This document shows, piece by piece, positions 58,801-64,000 of a stretch of 64,000 nucleotides of DNA; position 1 is the stretch's first letter; each line of letters starts with the position of its first letter. The notes under the pieces were generated by a model. It searched no databases. It was not told where the DNA came from and saw nothing but the letters and a program-made list of their open reading frames with translations. The stretch is from Planctomycetes bacterium syqfu (lineage in GTDB: Bacteria > Planctomycetota > Phycisphaerae > Phycisphaerales > Phycisphaeraceae). The stretch spans positions 4,402,001-4,466,000 of the forward strand of contig CP087563.1 of NCBI GenBank assembly GCA_020974905.1, given 5' to 3'. A program made the position numbers and the translations under genes.

Positions 58801-61800
58801 TATTGGTTGCATCAGCCGAGGATGTATTAAGCGTGCCTGCAATGTTGATATTGCCGGTGGTGGTGTTGATGGTGATCGCACCGCCGTTATTGTCATTGGA
58901 ACTGGTGTCGATGCCGCCGATATTGCCCAGGTCGATCTGACCGCCTGCGTCGAGGTCAACGGCACCGCCGTTGAATGCACCGACCGCGGCAGTGGAACTG
59001 TCAATCAAACCTGCGATATCGAGGGTGCCGCCGGTGGTGGCGATGGTGATCGCGCCGCCGGATGTTTCCGCGCCGGTCGAGTCCAGACCGCCATCGATAT
59101 CAATCGCGCCGGTGGCGTTGACGGTGATGGTACCGGTGGTGGCTTGATTGGCGCCGGAGGTATCGATGGTCGTGCCACCAGCGGACAAGGTGACGCCACC
59201 GTTGTCGGTATCGATAAGCACATCACCTGCATCCGCGCCGCCGTCGTCGGTGGCATCAGCTGCGGAGGTGTCGATGACGCCGCCGATGGTGATGGTGCCG
59301 GTGGTGGTATTGATGGTCACGTTACCGGAGTTGCCATCGTTGGAGTTGGTGAAGATATCATCGGTGATGCCGACGGTGCCTGCCGCGTCGAGATCGACGG
59401 TACCGCCCGTGCCTGCACCGGCTGCGGTGGTGTTGATGCCGGTGGCGGAAGTGAGGCTGAGTGTGCCACCGGTGGTGGTGATCGAGACGTTGCCGCCGTT
59501 ACCCGCCACGGTCGAGGCACTACTGGTGTCAATGGTGTTGCTGATGGAAATCGCGCCGGTGGCGTCGATATCGATCACACCGCCGTTACCGCCGCCTGCG
59601 TTGTCGTTATTGGAAAACAAACCGACACCACTAAGGGTCACGCCGCCATTTGCCGCGGCGATGGTGATGTTGCCGCCATTATCGCCGGCATCCGAACCGT
59701 GGGTATCGCTAGTAATTGTGCTGGTGATGGTAATGGTGCCAGCGGTATTGGAATTAACCGTAATCGTACCGCCGTCACCTTCGTCGGAACTACTATTCAA
59801 CAAGATAAGGTCAATCGAACCGGCAGCATCGATGTCAATGGCGCCACCGTTGGCGGTGCCGCCAATTGCATTGCCGCTATACGAACCGTCGCTATCAATC
59901 AGACCACCGGTGGAATTCACGGTGATCGAACCGGGGGTGCCCGTATCAGCGGATGTGTCGATACCGCTACTTGTGAGGATATTGCCATCGCCGGTGATGG
60001 AAACCGTGCCGGCATTACCAGCACCTGAGCCGGAGGCATTGACATTGACCAGCGAGGTGATGCCGTCTTCGCCGCCGTCGGCATCATCGACAAGGATGGT
60101 CACGTTGCCAGCCGTGCCAGCACCGGACACGCTGGTGTCAATGCTGCCGGTAAGCGTCAGGCCGCCGTCGGTGGTATCGAGGGTGACTGCGCCGCCGCTG
60201 CCACTGGTCGCACCGCCAGTGGCACTGATGGACGTGCCGGAGATGCTTGCACCGTCGATATCGACTGCGCCGCCGGCGCCGGTGTCATTGCCGTCAGCAT
60301 CAATTGCGCCGGTGAGTGTCACAGCACCGGTGCCGTTGAGGGTGACATCGCCACCGTTTTCGCCGGCCAGGCCGCCCTGGGTGGTGATCGAGGTCACATC
60401 AATGGTCGAGCCTGTAATGTCCACGCCGCCGTCGAGGGCATTGGTACCACCGATGGCACCATCAATATCCACTGCACCAGCAGCATCGGTACCGTTGTCC
60501 GAAGCGTCGATGGTCAACGCCAGATCGTCGGCGTCATTGGCGTCGGAATTCACCGTGCCGGTAATGGATACGGCACCGGCGTTTTCCGTGGTGTGAGTCG
60601 TGGTGATGGTCACGCTGGTGTTGTTGAGCACCACATTGCCATCGAGGTAAACCGCACCGGTATTGGCTGCCGTGTTGTTGGCGTTGGTGGTGAGATTGCC
60701 ACCAAGATTGATGGTGGTGCCTTCGATGTAAATGGCGTCGTTGACATGAGCGGCGTGTTCCGAACCGTCATCCACCGTGACCGCACCGAGTGTGATGGTC
60801 GTGCCGTAGGCAGCAAGGTGATCGAGGTTGGTCATACCCGGCAGTGCGCCAAGGTTGATGGCATTGCCACCGGCATCGAGTGTCAGACCATTGGCATAGG
60901 TGCCGGTACTGGTGATACCCGTTGCGGCGATGCTGATCGTACCGTCAGCGGCACCAGCGGCGCCACCGCCGGTTGTGGCCTGGTCGTTGGTGTCGATGAT
61001 AACGGTGCCACCAAGCGTGATCCCGCCGGTGATGTTCAAGTCAACATTGCCCGTTGCGGTTCCTGCACCAGCACCGTCGGTGCTCAGATCACCGTTGAGT
61101 GTCAAGGCGCCGGCTGCGGTGATATCAATGGTGTCAGAGCCGCCGCCACCTTGCGTGGTCACATCATCAATGATGACGTTGTTGGCACTGACAACGGTAA
61201 AGTTACGCAGATCCTGCGTGCCACCCACGACACCGTCGATGGTCACGTTGCCGGTGCCTGCGGTGATGGTCAGTGTACGGTTACTGCCTTCGGCATCCGC
61301 CTGAATACCGCCGGTGCCGTCGAAGAGGACGTTACCTGCACCCGCACCGGTGTTGATGGCGATGTTCTGGTTAAGAGTGACTGCCGGGTCGTTGGCATCA
61401 TTACCGATGGTGATGTTGTTACCTGCGGTACCGCCGCCGTTGGTCAAGTCGCCGTTGAGCGTGATCGCGCCACCGGCTGCTGTCTGGATACCGATGGTGC
61501 CACCGGCATCGGCACCGTTGCCGCCACCGTTGGAGTTGATGCTCTGAACGCTAACAGTTGAGCCGGAAGAATCGATGTTTATCGTACCACCGTTGCCGTC
61601 ACTGCCTGCTGCACCGTTTGCGAAGATATGGTCCACAGAGACCGCACCGGTACCGTCAATATTGATGTTACCGCCGGATTCATTGGTACCCGCATCGGCA
61701 CCTGAGGTGTAGAGCCTGCCAGTGGTCACCTGACCGCCGTTGATGGTGATTCCACCGTCAAAGGTTACAACTTGGCCGGTATTACCGTCGATGAGCACAT

Positions 61801-64000
61801 TACCGCTGGTTGTTGCACCGGTCGTCACAATATTGATCGAGCGGTCATTGGCAGCGTCATTGACATTCGCATCAATTTGCGAGCCGCCGTTACCGAAAGT
61901 AACAGCACCGCCGGTTGCGCCGCTTGTGGAAGTGTCGAAGGTGGCGTTTGCAAAAATGTCGATATTGTCACTGTTGAAATCAATGGCACCTGACTCAGAC
62001 GGATTACCAGAGCCGGTGTCGTAAAGCGTGCCGTTGATGTCGATACGGGTTACCGCGGCCAGAGAACCGATATCGATGCCGCCGGCTGCGCCAACGCCAT
62101 TGGTTGTCACATCATCCAGATCAACGATATTCGCATTGTAGATGTCCAGGCGACCAATGGTCACGTCGTCTTGCAAATCCACATTACCGCCAGCTGCATC
62201 CGTAGCAATCCTCAGGGTATAGGTATTGGCGGCATCGGTGATGGTGCCGGTGAAGGTCGCATCACCACCCTGTGTGGCGATTAAAACAACAGAACTGTTC
62301 AGGGTGGTGTCACCGGTGATTGTCACATCGCCGGTATGGCCGTTGTCATCATCCGTGTAGATAGTGCCACTAAGGTTGATCCCACCGGTCGAGGTCAAGG
62401 ACACGCTGCCCAGGTCGTCACCGCCGTTGCTACCGGCGCCGTTGGAAAGTGTAATCACACCATCGCCAGTGGTGACGACAAAATCATGATCACCGCTTGC
62501 ATCGGCACGGACTTTGGAACCGAATGACGCGATACCGCCGGTACCGCCACCTGCGGCATCGGTATCCACCGTCACATCAGTGATCAGGATGATATTACCC
62601 GTTGCCCCGGAGAGATCGACATTACCAGTCCCCACGTTGTCATCGGTTTCGATGTCGCCAACAAGTGTGGTCACGCCGGTGGTCGTCACGGACAGCGCTT
62701 CAAGCGCAACACCCGTACCCACACCAGCGAACGTCACGGCACCGTCGCCAGCCGTGATCGTCAGGCTGTCTTGGCCAATACCTGTGGAATCCACCACGCT
62801 GCCGGAAAGATCAATCGCGCCACCGGTACCGCTTGCACCGTCGTCGGAGTTAAGCGTGATATCCGCACCAAGGTCGATACCACCCGTAGCAGCACCGAAG
62901 TCGATGTTACCGGTGCCGGAGTTGTCGTCGGTTTCGATGCTGCCGTTAAGCGTCACCTGGCCACTGGTTGTCACGTCGACGAATTCAAGCGCGGTTGTCG
63001 TACCAACTGCACCGAGTGTCACCGTGCCGGAACCTGCGGTTACGGTCAAGGATTCTTCGCCAAGGGTCGTGCCGTTGAGCGTTGAGCTAAAGAGTACATT
63101 GCCTCCTGCAGCATCAGTGTCGAGGGTGATGTCACCAGTCAGCGTCGTTGCATTGCTGAAGGTGATGTTGTCATTGGTGGTGGTGATATCGGCAGCAGTG
63201 GAAATCCCGGTGAAGTCCTGGGCGATGAAAGAGCCATCCAGATTCATGGCACCCGTGCCGATGGTCAGTGTGCCAGCAGCATTACCATCAATGTTCACAG
63301 CACCGCCGCCCGTGGTGGTCACGGTAGCTGCATTGTCAAAGACGACCGCCTGAACATTGTTGATATCCAGAATATCGCCTGCACCTGCCAGATCCAGTGC
63401 CGCTTCGATGGTCAACGTGCCGGTGGTGGCATTGACCTGAATCTGTCCAAGACTGGAATTGGCTACATTGCTGCCGAACGTGTCACCCTGACCGTCGCGG
63501 CCGAGGGTCACGTTACCGCTGGAGGTGATGATGATGTCTTCATTACCATCAGCGGTGGTTTCAGCAACGACGCTGCCAGCCAGGTTCACGTTACCGTTGC
63601 CGGTGGTGATGGCCAGGTCTGCGCCTGCATCGCTGAACTCGATGGTATCGTTGATGGTCACGTTGCCGTTGCCGGCAGAGGTATCGATGGTCACGGTGTT
63701 GTTGTTACCGGGAGCGATATTGAAGCTGCTGCGACTACCGTTGACGGTGAAGCTGCCTGAAGCCAGGGTGATGTTGTCATTAACGGTGATTTCACCGCCT
63801 GCGCCATCGGTGTTGATGACCATGCTCACAGGCACGTTCACAGTGCCGTCAGCGGCATTGATCACAACTGTCCCGGTGTTGCCCGATTCGCCGACGATGA
63901 TGGTTTCGATGCTGTTCTGCACATCGGCAAGTGTGGCTTCAGTGACATCCAAACCTGCGCCAGTGTTGCCCACGTTAATGGTGCCACCACTGGTCATGGA
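52808..64000 (-). CDS. Giant beta-strand-repeat surface protein, N-terminal part (partial, open at window edge)
   Basis: At least 3,729 residues. The frame is still open at the last base of the window, so the true start and any signal peptide lie beyond it; the Met at 63997 is probably internal. The composition is the same repeat-rich beta type as the downstream frame. From 64000 inward there are haemagglutinin-like units (DNSGTGNIDFG, LTITAGDGAVTF), then GNVSITTTGG-type units (about 57900-60500), then about twelve units of roughly 100 residues ending GGNYLxxLxINT (53200-57750). The frame ends GAASPRCW after a shift at about 52815. Joined to the downstream frame it makes a protein of about 9,170 residues within this window alone. 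Confidence 0.82.
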   Translation of the reverse strand, partial: SMTSGGTINVGNTGAGLDVTEATLADVQNSIETIIVGESGNTGTVVINAADGTVNVPVSMVINTDGAGGEITVNDNITLASGSFTVNGSRSSFNIAPGNNNTVTIDTSAGNGNVTINDTIEFSDAGADLAITTGNGNVNLAGSVVAETTADGNEDIIITSSGNVTLGRDGQGDTFGSNVANSSLGQIQVNATTGTLTIEAALDLAGAGDILDINNVQAVVFDNAATVTTTGGGAVNIDGNAAGTLTIGTGAMNLDGSFIAQDFTGISTAADITTTNDNITFSNATTLTGDITLDTDAAGGNVLFSSTLNGTTLGEESLTVTAGSGTVTLGAVGTTTALEFVDVTTSGQVTLNGSIETDDNSGTGNIDFGAATGGIDLGADITLNSDDGASGTGGAIDLSGSVVDSTGIGQDSLTITAGDGAVTFAGVGTGVALEALSVTTTGVTTLVGDIETDDNVGTGNVDLSGATGNIILITDVTVDTDAAGGGTGGIASFGSKVRADASGDHDFVVTTGDGVITLSNGAGSNGGDDLGSVSLTSTGGINLSGTIYTDDDNGHTGDVTITGDTTLNSSVVLIATQGGDATFTGTITDAANTYTLRIATDAAGGNVDLQDDVTIGRLDIYNANIVDLDDVTTNGVGAAGGIDIGSLAAVTRIDINGTLYDTGSGNPSESGAIDFNSDNIDIFANATFDTSTSGATGGAVTFGNGGSQIDANVNDAANDRSINIVTTGATTSGNVLIDGNTGQVVTFDGGITINGGQVTTGRLYTSGADAGTNESGGNINIDGTGAVSVDHIFANGAAGSDGNGGTINIDSSGSTVSVQSINSNGGGNGADAGGTIGIQTAAGGAITLNGDLTNGGGTAGNNITIGNDANDPAVTLNQNIAINTGAGAGNVLFDGTGGIQADAEGSNRTLTITAGTGNVTIDGVVGGTQDLRNFTVVSANNVIIDDVTTQGGGGSDTIDITAAGALTLNGDLSTDGAGAGTATGNVDLNITGGITLGGTVIIDTNDQATTGGGAAGAADGTISIAATGITSTGTYANGLTLDAGGNAINLGALPGMTNLDHLAAYGTTITLGAVTVDDGSEHAAHVNDAIYIEGTTINLGGNLTTNANNTAANTGAVYLDGNVVLNNTSVTITTTHTTENAGAVSITGTVNSDANDADDLALTIDASDNGTDAAGAVDIDGAIGGTNALDGGVDITGSTIDVTSITTQGGLAGENGGDVTLNGTGAVTLTGAIDADGNDTGAGGAVDIDGASISGTSISATGGATSGSGGAVTLDTTDGGLTLTGSIDTSVSGAGTAGNVTILVDDADGGEDGITSLVNVNASGSGAGNAGTVSITGDGNILTSSGIDTSADTGTPGSITVNSTGGLIDSDGSYSGNAIGGTANGGAIDIDAAGSIDLILLNSSSDEGDGGTITVNSNTAGTITITSTITSDTHGSDAGDNGGNITIAAANGGVTLSGVGLFSNNDNAGGGNGGVIDIDATGAISISNTIDTSSASTVAGNGGNVSITTTGGTLSLTSATGINTTAAGAGTGGTVDLDAAGTVGITDDIFTNSNDGNSGNVTINTTTGTITIGGVIDTSAADATDDGGADAGDVLIDTDNGGVTLSAGGTTIDTSGANQATTGTITVNATGAIDIDGGLDSTGAETSGGAITIATTGGTLDIAGLIDSSTAAVGAFNGGAVDLDAGGQIDLGNIGGIDTSSNDNNGGAITINTTTGNINIAGTLNTSSADATNNGGAAGSVTVDTDSGAINFTHGAQAIEASGTNQATGGTIDIDATGAIGFAGVISSDAASANAGNVSITTTGSTITSTHVAQFIDADSTTGNAGDIDIDADGQITMAGVIDANGATSGGDVSIITTTGGITSTHVASFISADTTNTGNGGTVVLQAPGNIVYAGTLTSTAVNSNGGSVTINSTGGAVTSTHAGAAVDTSVGTAGNGGAVNIDAGTTVSLTSGIDTSTPDGTGGQVDIDSGTSVTIDTIDSSSGATGAGGAININTTGTGVITLNGNLTSSAVDGAGGAVTLSDDVVISTGGTLNINSSSTNDDGGAVTITGATSSDAAANNLTITASGGAGAGDIGGAVTLGVFDDTDGTQFVNDVTITSTGNTAGNLTLNGNITLNDDGGGDFGDFTFNGGNTIVGVASGNTVTIDTEADNSTNGGNIDLGSGTVSATNSDTGLVLDARGNGTGGDIDFGTVTNTAGNYLARFEALTEGTGAITLDNNISVDDPNGTGTGAVGGVYFTGTVEIPASAALIIDTEQGDDNDAAPVDFTNATFTVLGGDSSLEIDVSAGGGNNGQDVVLGTIDGSGGGFLEGLDINTNATNNLTLNGNILLGNDGDADQASFSFDGDEIILGVAGGSTVTLSTIGGTGTTAPGAVDLGSADLSATNANVVLNIDTSTDGGYGNVDGGNVTFGTFSNSGGNYLGRLFVDTTGQSGTNGNISGAAAGSILVDGDGTNAATSGVELIGTLGLGFDLVIDTNQTDDGRDAGVVDLDQAVVGATAAGVDLTINTSTGGGGGDAANVTIGDVVDIDGAGVTYQVLQSLTVNTSSGAGTAGTLNLDDLSGGGTVDINVANHVDFSNATTVVMAEDVSITTAADGTDVNGAGGVDVDGVGTGNAATGDDGDVIFDSNGTINGAGYDLTIDVENGANDGDIQLPNQIGNAGDLGTLSLTSGSGFIVLGDGTAATQFDVDNAAGVGNDAINFGSIVVLTSDTTINTNGADFDSSNAFITSNAADNWNLTIDTTDGGAGADGDVNQGDIGDVDSALGQLADGAVYTYVGDVQITATDGGGAAGDLYFTDAEASINGDDSLHVTTILEGDYNFNGDNIIANDGYAFQIDTNGDNSGDSGDINLYQSGTTTISASAAGTSAEMRLDTTSTDGNAGDVTIGTVDDTAQPNTFLQRVEILATGATSNGTVTLNGDINVDRGGAGVNPIYVIVEGDIVLPTSITIDTEQGDNQFGGYVRLGTDGSNTSSSGSISASANNVILTIDAQGYGDAGGNVALGVFDNDGGNYLNGLAINTNGTTDGNLYLNGNISLDHNGVASSDMTLTGGGDVIVSNDVTIDTEIGDTAGQDAGAVNFGASNIYADAANFTLTIDTDAAAGSTGGAVTFGLVDNNAGGNSFLQGLVVDAGTTAGTDGIVSLGNNISTDPGSAAGGVTIDGNIQLTADVTIDTEDGNDENAGIVSLAATSGSVSTTILDGDLFIDTQSTGNTGGNVTLGTFNNTAGQYLNSIQINTAASTAGSTTLLGDISLEDSDAGGNSGTAAYFSILGSGDIIIGNSITVDTAQGADNDAGGDVQWSNSTVYSSGANNTLAINTSSGVAGENGGDVKLGAITDNGGNNVFLDTVTINMDGDAGAAGVANDGRLTFGRASTSIEVDGVAGTQDTATITINGIIDLEGTGGIAGTQVTNILFDTNASNAAVDSGAIDLRNAVTDGASVGTALIVTTSGDATGQGAGNSVDAGNIRVGDMGTTNAFQSLTFDTNGQTTDGTLFIHDSDNSGTAQLLMENYSGAPVFDVDNSSNIVLTANTEVDTEGGDGEAAGDINLASSTVSGVGGAWNLELDANGSTDGAVTLGLFNANGGSYVEDLTIDGGAVTITGNGIATDGPANLSVEINGQLQVNASGTVAINDDLETDRDANGDTTEIQAAGAITQAADTTIDVNTGVTRIESTGSSITLVDLDSAAGDGVAPIVLSGVQVNSTSRGAGNLAIQIRCSTDVTTGAASPRCW
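53200..57750 (-). repeat. About 100-residue repeats with GGNYL motif in the giant protein
   Basis: About twelve units share the order VTIDTExGDxxxxG, then LTIDTxxxGGxVTLG, FDNxGGNYLxxLxINT, and a GxLxLNGNISLD loop. Clear examples end YLNGLAINT, FLQGLVVDA, YLNSIQINT and FLDTVTINM. The units are diverged from one another at DNA level. Confidence 0.68.
57900..60500 (-). repeat. Haemagglutinin-like short repeats of the giant protein
   Basis: Units of roughly 40-50 residues built on GGxVxITTTGGTxxxTxxxxxIDTSSA and the partner GTVDLDAAGTVxI strand. They resemble the beta-helix repeats of filamentous haemagglutinin-type exoproteins. The unit phase changes at both borders, giving a third repeat architecture within the same protein. 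Confidence 0.6.

Noticed and set aside
37402-63353. Many other long plus-strand frames within 37-63 kb (for example 38746-39801, 49792-51075, 58739-60028, 59148-60596)
   Set aside because: All are shadows of the giant gene: Val/Ser/Pro-rich or Gly/Thr/Asp-rich composition from reverse-reading of repeats, with mutual overlap in two frames.

Overview
The window looks like part of a planctomycete chromosome, probably from a Phycisphaerae-like lineage. This is an inference from gene content, not from a marker gene. The evidence is a pseudopilin with the planctomycetal tail motif, a secreted sulfatase-modifying-factor/glycosidase fusion, a GntR-LacI type regulator, a flagellin, an assimilatory nitrate operon of the molybdopterin + NirA + flavoprotein type, and a colossal repeat-rich surface protein.

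Region 1 (1-4032): the tail of a probable CPBP membrane protease, a glycosyltransferase, tRNA-Leu(UAG), and two tandem paralogous membrane proteins with C-terminal double zinc ribbons.

Region 2 (4033-12130): a nitrate assimilation operon behind a structured leader. It encodes a DmsB-DmsC fusion (four Fe-S clusters plus membrane anchor), a cytoplasmic NasA-type nitrate reductase, a sirohaem nitrite reductase, and an unusual NADPH flavoprotein that carries a [4Fe-4S] Fes domain where CysJ has a flavodoxin domain. A strong terminator closes it. Proposed electron flow: quinol to DmsC/DmsB to NasA for nitrate, then NADPH to FAD to Fe-S to NirA for nitrite. moeA (14166-15416), just beyond the flagellin gene, could serve molybdenum cofactor supply.

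Region 3 (12301-30500): flagellin, moeA, a ROK regulator, an orphan histidine kinase, purM, a frameshifted PAS-GAF-degenerate GGDEF sensor, a DUF2726 protein, small unknowns, a lipoprotein, a VOC protein, clpP, an apparently active diguanylate cyclase, and a GntR-type regulator with a perfect inverted-repeat operator at its own start codon.

Region 4 (30572-35496): a pseudopilin, a secreted 1,080-residue SUMF1-glycosidase fusion, a small membrane protein, and a coiled-coil protein. The regulator-pseudopilin-glycosidase order suggests a polysaccharide-use locus.

Region 5 (35497-36459): gene-free and built from dispersed palindromes. It includes a 198-bp MITE-like element cleanly inserted into a REP-type palindrome with a 4-bp target duplication.

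Region 6 (36460-64000): one giant gene on the minus strand, still open at the window edge. It encodes at least about 9,170 residues of beta-strand repeats once a single frameshift at 52808-52833 is repaired. It contains several distinct repeat architectures, among them a 408-bp tandem unit conserved in perfect register.
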